Source: Spelaeicoccus albus
Lineage (GTDB): Bacteria > Actinomycetota > Actinomycetes > Actinomycetales > Brevibacteriaceae
Direction: 5' to 3'
DNA length: 64,000 nucleotides
Assembly: GCF_013409065.1 (NCBI RefSeq)
Contig: NZ_JACBZP010000001.1
Span: 310,001-374,000 of the forward strand
Of this stretch, positions 54,025 through 63,484 are shown piece by piece. The notes below the pieces were generated by a model, which did no database searches, was not told the DNA's origin, and was given only the letters and a program-made list of their open reading frames with translations. A program made the position numbers and the translations under genes. Numbering within the stretch: position 1 is the first letter of the stretch; each line of letters begins with the position of its first letter.

Positions 54025-55713
54025 CTACTCCGGTAAGCGCAGCGGCTTCAGCTCGTCGAACTTGTCACCGGGGCCGGGATTGTCGGCCGGGGCGCTGCCG
54101 CCGAACTGTTTCATGATGCCCCATACGGCGTTCAGGCCGGTGGTCACGGCGCCCTCGGCCCACGCGGCCGTCCAGGAGATCCCGTCGCCGGCCAGGTAGA
54201 TGCCGCGTTCGTCGTCGTTCAAGTCGCGTTGCATGAAGTGTGAGAACAGCCGCTCCTGATACCTGTAATGGCCGGGCAAGTTGCCGTTGAAGGCGCCCAT
54301 GAAGTTCGGGTCGGATTCCCATGACACGGTGATCGGCTCGCCAACGATGTGCGAGGCGATGTCCACATCGGGGTAAATGTGTCCGAGCGACTGGAGCATC
54401 ATGCGCACTCGTTGATCCTTCGGCACCGTCAGGAACTTCAACGCGTCGTCCATCCACGTGTAGCTCAAGCAGATGACCGCCGGGCGGTCCGGCCCGTCGT
54501 CCATCAGATAGGTCGCGCGGGTCATCCGGTCGGTCAGCGTCATCGACATCGTCCGGCGTCCGGTTTTCGGATCGACGTCGCGCCAGAACGGCCTGTCGAC
54601 CATGACGAACGTTTTGGACGAAAGCATGAAGTGGCTGCGATCCATGGCCATCCAGGTCCGCTGCGGGAACAAGCGCTCGTCGGTCTCCATCCGGGCCGAC
54701 AAGAGCCACGGCTGACAGGTGACGAGCACGGCCGGGTAGGTCCTGCGGGAGCCCCATTTATCGGTGATGGCGATCTCGTCCGGCCCGATGCGTTCGAGTT
54801 TCGCCGCGCCCGGCATCGGCGAGCCGCCCATCAGCGTTTCGAGGCTGGTCCCGGCCGGCCAATGCACGATGTCCTCCGGAGCCTTCTTCCACAGCCGGAC
54901 CGGCAGCTGCTGGGCGCCGCCCAGGATGCGACGCTGGTGGTCGTCGCATTCGGTGCTGCACACCCGCAAGATCTCCAGGATCGAGTTCGGGAAGTCGGTG
55001 TCCCAGCCGCCGGTGCCGAACCCGACCTGGCCGAACGCTTCGCGGTATTCGTACGGCTTTTCGCCAAACGCTTTGGACGCCGCGAGGAATCCGTAAAAGC
55101 TCACTTCGTCCAGGTGCGGTACCAGCGAGTTCCAGATCCGCTTCACGGTCGCCGTGTCCCGGTCCCGAATCGCGTCCTGCAGCTTGGTGAAGTCGGCGCC
55201 CTCTTCCAGCGCGTCGGCCCACGAGCGGGCCACTTCGCTGAAGAAATCGGGCAGGTCGTCGAGGGTCTCGGCATAATGGGTGCGCCCCACCAGGTCGATG
55301 ACGGTGCTCGGCGTATCCGGCGCCAGCGGGTTCGGGAACGCTTCGGTGCTCAAGCCGACTTCGTCGACGTAGTGGTAAAACGACCGCCCCGACACCGGGA
55401 ATCGCATTGCGCCGAGATCGGCCACCACGCCGTCCGCGCCTTCGAATTTTCCGGTCCGCATCCGTCCGCCGATTTCGGCGGATTCGTAGATGACGGGCTT
55501 GAGGCCCATCTTCATCAGTTCGTAGGACGCGACGATGCCGGACATGCCGGCGCCGATCACCGCTACCTCCTGGCCGTGGTGTTCGGCCGGGATGCTGCCG
55601 AGGCCCGACGGAGACTTCAAGTATTCGTCATAGCCGAAAGGGAAATCCGGCACGAGCATGGTGACGGGTTTTTCGTCCGGATCTTTCGGCTGCGTCTCCG
55701 ACGAGACGGTCAT
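54025..55713 (-). CDS. Flavin monoamine oxidase family protein (amino acid/amine oxidase)
   Basis: A 562-residue FAD enzyme. FAD motif VAVIGAGMSGIVASYELM (around residue 50), the GG doublet region ESAEIGGRMRTG, LGAMRFPVSGRSFYHYV, and the C-terminal FAD block GIYLAGDGISWTAAWAEGAVTTGLNAVWGI. Length and the 'LGAMRFP' block recall bacterial tryptophan or phenylalanine 2-monooxygenases (IaaM type), which make amides by oxidative decarboxylation, but plain L-amino-acid or amine oxidation is equally possible. It lies downstream of ygfZ and upstream of gabT on the minus strand. Confidence 0.82.
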   Translation of the reverse strand: MTVSSETQPKDPDEKPVTMLVPDFPFGYDEYLKSPSGLGSIPAEHHGQEVAVIGAGMSGIVASYELMKMGLKPVIYESAEIGGRMRTGKFEGADGVVADLGAMRFPVSGRSFYHYVDEVGLSTEAFPNPLAPDTPSTVIDLVGRTHYAETLDDLPDFFSEVARSWADALEEGADFTKLQDAIRDRDTATVKRIWNSLVPHLDEVSFYGFLAASKAFGEKPYEYREAFGQVGFGTGGWDTDFPNSILEILRVCSTECDDHQRRILGGAQQLPVRLWKKAPEDIVHWPAGTSLETLMGGSPMPGAAKLERIGPDEIAITDKWGSRRTYPAVLVTCQPWLLSARMETDERLFPQRTWMAMDRSHFMLSSKTFVMVDRPFWRDVDPKTGRRTMSMTLTDRMTRATYLMDDGPDRPAVICLSYTWMDDALKFLTVPKDQRVRMMLQSLGHIYPDVDIASHIVGEPITVSWESDPNFMGAFNGNLPGHYRYQERLFSHFMQRDLNDDERGIYLAGDGISWTAAWAEGAVTTGLNAVWGIMKQFGGSAPADNPGPGDKFDELKPLRLPE

Positions 55714-55780
55714 GAACTACCTCCGTTGCTGAGAAAGACTGTGCCCCGTCCCACGGGTTGAGACGATCACGGCCTCAAGC

Positions 55781-56905
55781 TTAACGGCGCAGCTCTCGTC
55801 GGTTCGGGGGCAGGCCCACCCGCCGTTCGCGATCACGGGCGACAATCGTTTCTTGCGCCGCGTCAATCGGCCCGTCGTCGCCGTCGACCAGGAGTGCGGC
55901 ATCGACAGCCGTGTTCCGCTTGATCACGGCAAGCGCAATCGGGCCGAGGTCGTAATGCCAGCCCGCCGAGGTGATGCGCCCGACGGTCTTTTCGCCGTTC
56001 TTGACGGGCGCGCCCGGATCGGGAAGCGTGTGCCCGGACCCGTCGAGGTTCAAAAACACGAGTCGGCGCGGCGGCATGCCCAAATTGTGCAGTCGCGCGA
56101 CTGCTTCCTGTCCCCGATAGCAGCCTTTGGCCAGATGGACGGCCGTGCGCAGCCAGTCGAGTTCGGCGGCGTGCGCACGGTCGTCGGTGTCGACGTCCAG
56201 CCGGGGCCGCCACGCGGCGATCCGCAATGCTTCGGACGCCGTGGTGCCGGCGGCCGTCATCCCGCTGCCCAGGCGTGCGCGCACGTAGTCCGCGGCGTGT
56301 TCGGCGGGGATCACGATCTCGCGCCATGCATAGTCGAACCCCGGATGCTCGTCGTCGCCGACGTCGGCATACGACGCCGAGCCGTCCGCCGTCCGCGGCC
56401 ACGGGTCGACCCAGGCGAAGAGCGCGGGCGGCTCGACGTCGCGCGACTGCGATGCCTCGCCGACCACCGCGAAATCGTTCGACCGGTCGGCCACCTCAAC
56501 ACGCAGCATGAACCGCATCTTGTCCAACCAGTCGACGAGCGCCGGAACGTGCGCGCGTTCGGTAAGGATCCAGCAGGTTCCGTCCAGTTCGACGACCTTG
56601 AGCGCGTGTTCGATATGGCCGGTCGGCGTGAGCACGAGGGTCTCCGTGGAATCGCCGTCCCCCAAGTCGAGCAGCCGCTGGGAGGTGAGATTGTTCAGCC
56701 AGGTCAGCCGGTCGGGTCCCGTCACCGTCACGACGCCGCGGTGCGACAAGTCGACCAACGCAGTGCCGGCTGCCAGTGCCCGCTGCTCGATCAACGGCTG
56801 CCCGTAGTGGGCCGGCACCCCGTCGTCCGGACCGGTACCCAGTACGGCCCCGGGCAAGGATGCGAATGCGTCCACAATGACCTCCCAATCATTTGAGTCC
56901 CTCAT
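55781..56905 (-). CDS. ygfZ: YgfZ/GcvT-like folate-binding protein (iron-sulfur protein maturation)
   Basis: A 374-residue folate-dependent protein that helps build or repair certain iron-sulfur enzymes. The diagnostic YgfZ motif KGCYRGQEAVAR is seen (the central K-G-C-Y-x-G-Q-E), with an N-terminal GcvT-like fold (VTGPDRLTWLNNLTSQ). The frame reaches 57082, but ATG 56905 starts the homology. In many actinobacteria this gene follows a nitrobindin/FABP-like gene, as it does here with one gene in between. Confidence 0.88.
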   Translation of the reverse strand: MRDSNDWEVIVDAFASLPGAVLGTGPDDGVPAHYGQPLIEQRALAAGTALVDLSHRGVVTVTGPDRLTWLNNLTSQRLLDLGDGDSTETLVLTPTGHIEHALKVVELDGTCWILTERAHVPALVDWLDKMRFMLRVEVADRSNDFAVVGEASQSRDVEPPALFAWVDPWPRTADGSASYADVGDDEHPGFDYAWREIVIPAEHAADYVRARLGSGMTAAGTTASEALRIAAWRPRLDVDTDDRAHAAELDWLRTAVHLAKGCYRGQEAVARLHNLGMPPRRLVFLNLDGSGHTLPDPGAPVKNGEKTVGRITSAGWHYDLGPIALAVIKRNTAVDAALLVDGDDGPIDAAQETIVARDRERRVGLPPNRRELRR

Positions 56906-56976
56906 GGGTGCAACGGCCGACGACGTCGCGATCTTCCCGCCCGTGGTTCCGTCCCGTCGGCGGGCACGTCGGCGAG

Positions 56977-57693
56977 TCAGTCCGCCGCCCCCTCCAATGC
57001 GTTCTTCCACACGTCGATGGCCTTCCGGCCATTCTTCACGGCCGTCGCCGCCGATGTGAAGGGCGCCAGGACGTCGGCCCATTGCTTCATGGTCGTTTGC
57101 AACCGCGTGATCGCGTCCTTGGTGTCGCCGCGCAGGTCGGCCGTGTCGATGGAGTCGATCTGCTTCTTAGCGTGTGTGAAGGCCGTCAACGCCGGCACGA
57201 GCTCCGGGGTCAGCCGCACGAGGCCCGGCAGCGACGACAAGCCGCCGCGTAGCGTGTGATCGTTCAGATCGATGTACCGGGCGCCCGACACGAGCACCGG
57301 CAATGCCTGATGGGACAAGAGGGTGAACGCGCCGATTGCCTTTCGGGCCGCCCGCACGTTCGGTCCGATGATCGGCACGTGCGCGCCTGCGGCGAACACC
57401 GAGGCGTGTGCGGCGTCGTCGGCGCCTGCCAATTCTCGTTGCAGACGCTGCAGTGTCGCCTCGGCGGCGTCCGGATCGTCACCGAGCTGCTCGACGAGCA
57501 CCCCGGCCGTGTCCGACGCCTTCTCCATGGACCGGCCGACGTCGCGGGCCTGCAGCGTGAACACGACGGCGGCGATCACGGCGGCGACGATCACCAGGGC
57601 GATCACACCGATGACGATGGTGCGGGCGGACCCGGACCGCGGGCGTTCCGGTGGCCGGCGTCCGGCCGATGGCCCGGGCACTTCGGTTGTCAC
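56977..57693 (-). CDS. Membrane-anchored protein resembling the N-terminal part of DUF4012
   Basis: A 238-residue protein with a Pro/Arg-rich cytosolic start, one transmembrane helix (about residues 27-48) and an extracytoplasmic helical domain. The segment HVPIIGPNVRAARKAI resembles the start of the DUF4012 domain of large surface proteins, but the usual remaining ~350 residues are absent and the gene ends with a normal stop. It may be a short family member or a truncation. GTG 57693 is 11 bp after the nitrobindin-like gene. Confidence 0.6.
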   Translation of the reverse strand: MTTEVPGPSAGRRPPERPRSGSARTIVIGVIALVIVAAVIAAVVFTLQARDVGRSMEKASDTAGVLVEQLGDDPDAAEATLQRLQRELAGADDAAHASVFAAGAHVPIIGPNVRAARKAIGAFTLLSHQALPVLVSGARYIDLNDHTLRGGLSSLPGLVRLTPELVPALTAFTHAKKQIDSIDTADLRGDTKDAITRLQTTMKQWADVLAPFTSAATAVKNGRKAIDVWKNALEGAAD

Positions 57694-57704
57694 GGAATCT
57701 CGAG

Positions 57705-58322
57705 TCAGTCGGCGGCCGCCGTATCGACCTTTTTCAATCGGGCCGATGCGTGCGATGCGAGTTCATGTCCGCCGGCGGCCATGTCCCACGCCCACATGAG
57801 CTCGCCGCCGACAAGCCCGTAGAGACGTTTGGCCGCCGAGTATTCTTTGGCGGACTGGCTGCGGGCCACGACATCGGTGGCCAGGTCGATCTGCGCGGCC
57901 TTGGCCGTTCCGATGTATTGCTCGACGATGCCGCCGGGATGCACGAGGGACACGTCGAGACCGAAGTCGCCGTTCTCGTCGCGCAGAGCCTCGATGGATT
58001 CCGCCGTCCGGTACCTACTCTCCGCCGACGGCGGGATCATGCCGGGACCGGCGTCCTCGTCGCCGCGCGGACGCGACAGCTGCCAGAACCCGGTCTCCAT
58101 GGTCAAGCGGGACGAGAGTTCGCCGTCGTCCGTCAGCAGCCACGAATGGGCGGTGTAATGCAGGTAGCCGACGCCGTGCGGGGCGACGAAGTCGATGTGC
58201 TGGCCGAACTGGCGCTCGTCGCTGCCCGGATAGCCGAGGACGCCGACGCCCTCCCAGCTGCCCACCAGCCACGCCAGCGGAACGAGTTCGGGTGCCAGCG
58301 AGGCGTCAATCTCGATCGGCAT
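57705..58322 (-). CDS. Nitrobindin / FABP-family heme-binding beta-barrel protein
   Basis: A 205-residue protein of the THAP4/nitrobindin-like barrel family (formerly DUF1794). It shows the WLVGSWEGVGVLGYP opening with GxWxGxG, YLHYTAHSWLL and METGFWQ strand motifs, and histidines in AGGHELASHASARL near the C-terminus, one of which is the expected ferric-heme ligand. Relatives bind NO or isomerise peroxynitrite. It lies 3 bp after the small membrane protein gene, so it is co-transcribed with it. Confidence 0.85.
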   Translation of the reverse strand: MPIEIDASLAPELVPLAWLVGSWEGVGVLGYPGSDERQFGQHIDFVAPHGVGYLHYTAHSWLLTDDGELSSRLTMETGFWQLSRPRGDEDAGPGMIPPSAESRYRTAESIEALRDENGDFGLDVSLVHPGGIVEQYIGTAKAAQIDLATDVVARSQSAKEYSAAKRLYGLVGGELMWAWDMAAGGHELASHASARLKKVDTAAAD

Positions 58323-58325
58323 GGA

Positions 58326-58442
58326 TCAGTTCTGCGTCTTGAACAGTCGATAAAGCACTACGACTGTGACGTACGCGATGGCGAGGACCGCAAGGATCAA
58401 CAGGCCGATGAACGTGGCCTCGTACCCAAAAGTGTTTCCCAT
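58326..58442 (-). CDS. 38-residue single-pass membrane protein
   Basis: A small reading frame (ATG 58442, stop 58328-58326). The protein is MGNTFGYEATF followed by a hydrophobic helix (about residues 10-31, IGLLILAVLAIAYVTVVV) and a basic-polar tail LYRLFKTQN. It fits exactly into the gap between two co-directional genes (17 bp after one, 3 bp before the next), which argues that it is a real gene of this operon. Function is unknown; a NO- or oxidase-linked accessory role is only a guess. Confidence 0.65.
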   Translation of the reverse strand: MGNTFGYEATFIGLLILAVLAIAYVTVVVLYRLFKTQN

Positions 58443-58459
58443 GCCGACCAGTCTACCCA

Positions 58460-59284
58460 TCAGCCGATGAAGAGACGTTCGGTGATGTACACGAGGGCGC
58501 CGCCCAGCGCGATCGGCACGGATCCGAGTCCCAGTTCCACTGTCACGAGGCTCGACCCGGCCCGATGGCTTCGGCGGCCCAGTCCGCCGCGCGCACTCCG
58601 CTTAGTCGGACGGTTCATGCCGAACAGCCGGTGGACGGCCGCGACGAGCACGCCGAGTACCGCGCCCAACACGATCCCGACCCACAGCGGGATGGCGGTG
58701 CCGGAATCGGCGGCGCCGGCGATTTCGGTCGTCCCGGCTGCCGAGGCGGCGCCGGCAAGTACCGCCAACGGCGACGTGTACACGGCCGGCCACGGCACCA
58801 TGGTCGCTGCCAGCGCAAACGCGGTTGCCACGGCACCAACTATCACGCCGGCCGAACGCGCGGGCGTTTCAACGCCCGCCAGCCAGGCGCACCCGGCCAA
58901 CACGATGACGATGCCCGTCATTTGCGAGGCGATCAACACCGTCAGCCCGCGCTCGCTGGGGCCCAGGACGAGTTGCGCCACAAAGGTGGCGAGCAGGCCG
59001 AGCGCCGCCAGCACGGACAGCCATATCAAGGTGGTGGACGGTGTCAGCCGCACCGACGCCAGGCCGAGCAGGCCTATCACCGCCACCATTCCGACTGTCG
59101 TCTTCGGATGGCGGGACTCGGCAAGAGACGGCCACCCCACCGCCACGCACAAAACCAGTAACACGCACGCCGGAAGAAAAAAGGCGTCGCCGGCCCAGCT
59201 GCTCACCGCCAGTGCGGCGGCCAGCAGTACGGCGATCACGATGCGCAGCCAGACTCTCACCCCTCCATCCTGCCGTATCGGCAT
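58460..59284 (-). CDS. Multi-pass membrane protein of unknown function
   Basis: A 274-residue, very hydrophobic protein with about seven to eight predicted helices and a cytosolic Arg-rich loop (GMNRPTKRSARGGLGRRSHR) before the last helix. No family is recognised; similar proteins are annotated as permeases in actinobacteria. ATG 59284 has GAGG upstream; GTG 59260 is a second possible start. Head of the run that includes the 38-residue protein, nitrobindin, DUF4012-like protein and ygfZ. Divergent from glnR. Confidence 0.65.
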   Translation of the reverse strand: MPIRQDGGVRVWLRIVIAVLLAAALAVSSWAGDAFFLPACVLLVLCVAVGWPSLAESRHPKTTVGMVAVIGLLGLASVRLTPSTTLIWLSVLAALGLLATFVAQLVLGPSERGLTVLIASQMTGIVIVLAGCAWLAGVETPARSAGVIVGAVATAFALAATMVPWPAVYTSPLAVLAGAASAAGTTEIAGAADSGTAIPLWVGIVLGAVLGVLVAAVHRLFGMNRPTKRSARGGLGRRSHRAGSSLVTVELGLGSVPIALGGALVYITERLFIG

Positions 59285-59396
59285 CCGGATACCTCATCGC
59301 CCGCTCCGTCGCGGCGTCGTAAAATGGATGCCGAGCATAGTACGGCAATCCACCGCGCGCCGGGCGTCGGCGTCATAACGGGGAAACCGAACCATC

Positions 59397-60221
59397 ATGA
59401 AAATCGCGCATTTGAACAAGACCGGCGGTCCGGTTCCGGCCGTCCCCGCGCTCGGGCTGCTCAATCACGACGTGGCGTATACCGGCGTCGACCCGTCGTC
59501 CTTGTTGAACGCAGCCGCACCTGACGTTCTGCTGGTCGACGGCACCTCCGATATCGCCTGGGCGAAGTCCGCGTGCGAATTGCTTGCCACGCTCGGCACG
59601 TCGGCACCGGTGATCGTGGTACTTGCGGACGGCGGCATGGTTGCCGTGGCGCCGACCTGGCAGGTTCGCGACGTGCTGGCTCCGACCGCCGGCCCGGCCG
59701 AGATCGAAGCCAGGCTGCGGTTGGCCGTCGCCGAGTCACCGCCGGACGACGAACCCGACCTGATCACGTCCGGCGCGCTCACGATCGACGCGACGGGCTA
59801 CACGGCGAAGCTGGCCGGCCGGACTCTCGACTTGACGTATAAAGAGTTCGCCTTGTTGTGCCATCTTGCCGGTCATCCGGGCCGCGTGTTCACGCGCGAT
59901 CAGCTGCTGCGCGAGATCTGGGGCGACGACTATTACGGCGGCAGCCGCACCGTCGACGTGCACGTGCGCCGCCTCCGGGCCAAGCTCGGCAACGAATACG
60001 ACGACTGCATCGCCACGGTGTGGGGCGTCGGCTACCGCTTCTCCGCGCTACGGCAGCCAAGACACAACGATCCGGACATGCGACCATCGAATGAATCCAC
60101 CGATCGCTCCCCCGGTCGACGCACCGGCCGGGCCGAGCGAGATTCCGCACAGGAGGACCATGCGAGCGACGATCCGGCAATCAGCGTCCGACCTCACGGC
60201 CGAGCACGATGCCTTCCTTGA
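59397..60221 (+). CDS. glnR: GlnR-type atypical OmpR-family transcriptional regulator
   Basis: A 274-residue nitrogen-metabolism regulator. The receiver-like domain (1-115) lacks the usual N-terminal acidic pair and looks unphosphorylated, as in GlnR; it contains DVLLVDGTSDIAWAK. The C-terminal winged helix (about 125-215) is well conserved: LDLTYKEFALLCHLAGHPGR, then DQLLREIWGDDYYGGSRTVD and HVRRLRAKLG. A disordered tail of about 50 residues follows. Location directly before mshD matches Mycobacterium. The last 62 bases overlap mshD. Confidence 0.85.
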   Translation: MKIAHLNKTGGPVPAVPALGLLNHDVAYTGVDPSSLLNAAAPDVLLVDGTSDIAWAKSACELLATLGTSAPVIVVLADGGMVAVAPTWQVRDVLAPTAGPAEIEARLRLAVAESPPDDEPDLITSGALTIDATGYTAKLAGRTLDLTYKEFALLCHLAGHPGRVFTRDQLLREIWGDDYYGGSRTVDVHVRRLRAKLGNEYDDCIATVWGVGYRFSALRQPRHNDPDMRPSNESTDRSPGRRTGRAERDSAQEDHASDDPAISVRPHGRARCLP

Positions 60222-61188
60222 CGACTGCACGCGCACCGACGGCGCCGCGCCGATCGGGGACGGGCTGCGGAACGCACTGAAACGACAAACCGAAGCGGCC
60301 AAAGCGGCCCGGAAAACCGGCGGAAAATCCGCCCGGGACGGTCGTGCCGAGCAGGCGCCGTCGACGGCGGGAACCAGCGTGTTCGAGTTGCGCGCCGGCG
60401 CGGCCGGGGAGTTGGCGGGGCTCGCCGTGCTGGGGCCGGACGGCGAGCGGCTCACCGCCGAACTGGCGGTCGGCCCCGCGTCGCGTACTCGCGGATTCGG
60501 CCGCCGGCTGACCGAATCGGTCCTCGCGGCGGCGGCCGACCGCCCCGCCTCCGATACGACCGGCGGCGAAACACCCGGCGGCGGGGGCGAGCCGTGGTTC
60601 TGGGCGCACGGCGACCATCCCGGCGCGGCCCGCCTGGCCGAGATTTTCGGCATGCGCCGCGCTCGAGAGCTCGTCCAAATGCGGCTGCGCGCCGCGGACG
60701 CAAAGCTGCCCGAGCCGCAGCTGCCCTCCGGCGTGCACTTGCGGGCGTTCCGGCCCGGCGCCGACGACGCCGAATGGCTGCGCGTGAACAACGCGGCGTT
60801 CTCATGGCATCCCGAACAAGGCGGCCAAACTGCGGAAGATCTGGAGGCTGCGGCCCGGCAAGACGATTTCGATCCGGACGGGTTCTTCCTCGCCGTGCCG
60901 GACGACGATCCCTGCCGCATCCTCGGTTTCCACTGGACCAAGGTGCATCCCGGCCCCGACCGGCTCGGCGAGGTCTTTGTGCTCGGCGTCGACCCGGGCG
61001 TCCACTCGCGCGGTCTCGGACGGGCGCTGACGTTGGCCGGTCTGAACTACTTGATTCGTCTGGGAATCCGGGAAATCGAGCTGTACACCGAAGGCGACAA
61101 CGAAAAGGCACTCGGACTGTACAAGTCGTTGGGATTCCACCTGCACGCCACCGACGTCAGTTACACTCGCGGGCACGACCGGGTCTAG
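60160..61188 (+). CDS. mshD: Mycothiol synthase MshD
   Basis: A 342-residue acetyltransferase with two GNAT domains that completes mycothiol by acetylating Cys-GlcN-Ins. N-terminal domain to about residue 165; the C-terminal catalytic domain has LRVNNAAFSWHPEQGG, GFHWTKVHPGPDRLGEVFVLGVDPG and the acetyl-CoA loop HSRGLGRALTLAGLNYL, then ELYTEGDNEKALGLYKSLGF. It starts at ATG 60160, four bases after AGGAGG, inside the 3' end of glnR in another frame. It is longer than usual because of an Ala/Gly/Lys-rich insertion near residues 45-70. Confidence 0.94.
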   Translation: MRATIRQSASDLTAEHDAFLDDCTRTDGAAPIGDGLRNALKRQTEAAKAARKTGGKSARDGRAEQAPSTAGTSVFELRAGAAGELAGLAVLGPDGERLTAELAVGPASRTRGFGRRLTESVLAAAADRPASDTTGGETPGGGGEPWFWAHGDHPGAARLAEIFGMRRARELVQMRLRAADAKLPEPQLPSGVHLRAFRPGADDAEWLRVNNAAFSWHPEQGGQTAEDLEAAARQDDFDPDGFFLAVPDDDPCRILGFHWTKVHPGPDRLGEVFVLGVDPGVHSRGLGRALTLAGLNYLIRLGIREIELYTEGDNEKALGLYKSLGFHLHATDVSYTRGHDRV

Positions 61189-61255
61189 CGCGTTACGGTT
61201 ATATCTAGCGATCACGCGCAGCGAATGATGAAACTTTGACGGGAAAGAGGTGCCG

Positions 61256-63484
61256 GTGGCAGCCAGAACGCCCGGAGCGGAGTCCGACTCCTCTTCCACA
61301 GCATTGCAAACGCGCTCGAGCCGCCGGCCGGGCACGGCCAAAGCGACCGCAAAGAAGTCGTCCGGCAAGCACAAGACCCCCCTGCCCGACGATAGGTATC
61401 TCGACCGCGAATTGAGCTGGCTGGCGTTCAACCAGCGCGTGCTGGAGCTGGCCGAAGATCCCGACCTGTTCCTCCTCGAGCGGGCGCAGTTCCTGTCCAT
61501 CTTCGCCTCGAACCTCGACGAATTCTTCATGGTGCGCGTCGCGGGCCTCAAACGCCGGATCGCCACCGGGCTCGCCGTGCCGACCATTACCGGCGTCCAG
61601 CCTCTTGAAGTGCTGCGGATGATCAGCGAGCGCGCGCACGAGCTCACGGCCCGCCACGCGCGCGTTTTCGCCGACCAAGTCCGCCCGGCCATGGAGCGCG
61701 AGGGCATCTACCTGGTCGGCTGGCCGGATCTGACCGACGCCGAGCGCAGTCGCTTGCACAAGTTCTTCACCAATCAAGTGTTCCCGGTGCTCACCCCGTT
61801 GGCTGTGGATCCCGCCCACCCGTTCCCCTACATCTCCGGTCTCTCGCTCAACTTGGCGGTCGTGTTGCGCAATCCGACGACCGGGAAGGACGTGTTCGCC
61901 CGGATCAAGCTTCCGCCGTTGCTGCCGCGGTTCGTCAATGCGGCAAATCTCGCCGATCCGCTGACTGCCACTCCCGAGTCGCCGGCCCGATACGTGCCGC
62001 TCGAAGACGTCATCGGCGAGCACCTTGATCAACTGTTCCCCGGAATGGAGGTCGTCCACAGCCACACGTTCCGGGTCACCCGCAATGAGGACCTCGAGGT
62101 CGAAGAGGACGACACCGAGAACTTGTTGCAGGCCCTGGAAAAGGAACTGCTGCGACGCAGGTTCGGGCCCGCCGTCCGGCTCGAAGTGGCCCCCGACATT
62201 CATCCGACGGTGCTCGACCTCTTGGTCCGCGAGCTCGGCGTGCACAACCGGGAGGTCTACGAGTTGCCGGCGCCGCTCGACTTGCGCGGCCTGAGCGATC
62301 TGGCCGCGATCTCCCGAGGCGACCTGCACTATCCCAAGGCGGTGCCGCGGATGAACCGGTACCTGTCGGAGGCGGAGAGTTCGAATCAGGCGGACGTGTT
62401 CGGCGCCATCCGTGCCCGCGACATCTTGTTGCACCACCCGTACGATTCGTTTTCGACGAGTGTGCAGGCGTTCTTGGAGCAGGCCGCAAACGATCCGCAG
62501 GTGCTGGCCATCAAGCAGACCCTGTACCGTACCTCGGGCGATTCACCGATCGTCGATGCGCTCATCGATGCGGCCGAAGCCGGCAAGCAAGTGCTTGCCG
62601 TTGTCGAGATCAAGGCCCGGTTCGATGAACAGGCGAACATTTCCTGGGCGCGGAAGCTCGAGCAGTCCGGCGTGCACGTGGTGTACGGCATCGTCGGGTT
62701 GAAGACCCATTCGAAGCTGTGCCTGGTGGTACGCCAAGAAGTCGACGGCCTGCGCCGCTACTGCCACGTCGGCACCGGCAACTATCATCCGAAGACGGCA
62801 CGGCTGTACGAGGATTTCGGCCTGCTGACCTGCAACGATCAGGTCGGCGACGATCTGACTCGGCTGTTCAACCAGTTGTCGGGGTACGCGCCGTCCACGA
62901 CCTACCACCGGTTGCTGGTGGCGCCGCGCAGCGTCCGCTCGGGCCTGCTCAAACTGATCAAGTCCGAGGTCGAGCACTTCGAGGCGGGCCGGGCGGCGCG
63001 CATTCGGATCAAGGTCAATTCGATCGTCGACGAGCAGATCATCGATGCGCTGTACCGGGCCTCTATGGCAGGCGTCCCGATCGAGCTGCTCGTCCGCGGC
63101 ATCTGCGCGCTCAGGCCGGGGGTGCCGGGGCTTTCCGAGACCATCCAGGTGCGCAGCGTGGTGGGCAGGTTCCTCGAACATTCGCGTGCGTTCACGTTTG
63201 CCGGCGGCGGCGATCCGACGGTGTACATCGGGTCGGCCGACATGATGCACCGCAATCTCGACCGGCGGGTGGAATCGCTGGTGCGGCTCACTTCCCCCGA
63301 GCACATCCAGGAGATCGAGGCGTTGTTCGACCTGGCATTCAGCGAAAAGACCGAAGCATGGCTGCTCGACGGCGACGGCGCGTGGACGAGGAATCATCTG
63401 GCTGAGGACGGCCACGCGCTTGTCAATCTGCAAGAGGAACTGCTCCGCGTGCACGGCAAGCGGCGAGCACGGGTGCGCAGGTGA
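61256..63484 (+). CDS. ppk: Polyphosphate kinase PPK1
   Basis: A 742-residue enzyme that reversibly polymerises ATP gamma-phosphates into polyphosphate. Four-domain PPK1 layout: after a basic, low-complexity N-tail of ~40 residues, [17 protein letters not shown]; then the catalytic phosphohistidine region [13 protein letters not shown] (autophosphorylated histidine) and [20 protein letters not shown], and [18 protein letters not shown] 61256 is preceded by GAAAGAGG. Overlaps the next gene as GTGA. Phosphate-starvation control by SenX3-RegX3 would fit but no PHO box is identified here. Confidence 0.96.
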   Translation: MAARTPGAESDSSSTALQTRSSRRPGTAKATAKKSSGKHKTPLPDDRYLDRELSWLAFNQRVLELAEDPDLFLLERAQFLSIFASNLDEFFMVRVAGLKRRIATGLAVPTITGVQPLEVLRMISERAHELTARHARVFADQVRPAMEREGIYLVGWPDLTDAERSRLHKFFTNQVFPVLTPLAVDPAHPFPYISGLSLNLAVVLRNPTTGKDVFARIKLPPLLPRFVNAANLADPLTATPESPARYVPLEDVIGEHLDQLFPGMEVVHSHTFRVTRNEDLEVEEDDTENLLQALEKELLRRRFGPAVRLEVAPDIHPTVLDLLVRELGVHNREVYELPAPLDLRGLSDLAAISRGDLHYPKAVPRMNRYLSEAESSNQADVFGAIRARDILLHHPYDSFSTSVQAFLEQAANDPQVLAIKQTLYRTSGDSPIVDALIDAAEAGKQVLAVVEIKARFDEQANISWARKLEQSGVHVVYGIVGLKTHSKLCLVVRQEVDGLRRYCHVGTGNYHPKTARLYEDFGLLTCNDQVGDDLTRLFNQLSGYAPSTTYHRLLVAPRSVRSGLLKLIKSEVEHFEAGRAARIRIKVNSIVDEQIIDALYRASMAGVPIELLVRGICALRPGVPGLSETIQVRSVVGRFLEHSRAFTFAGGGDPTVYIGSADMMHRNLDRRVESLVRLTSPEHIQEIEALFDLAFSEKTEAWLLDGDGAWTRNHLAEDGHALVNLQEELLRVHGKRRARVRR

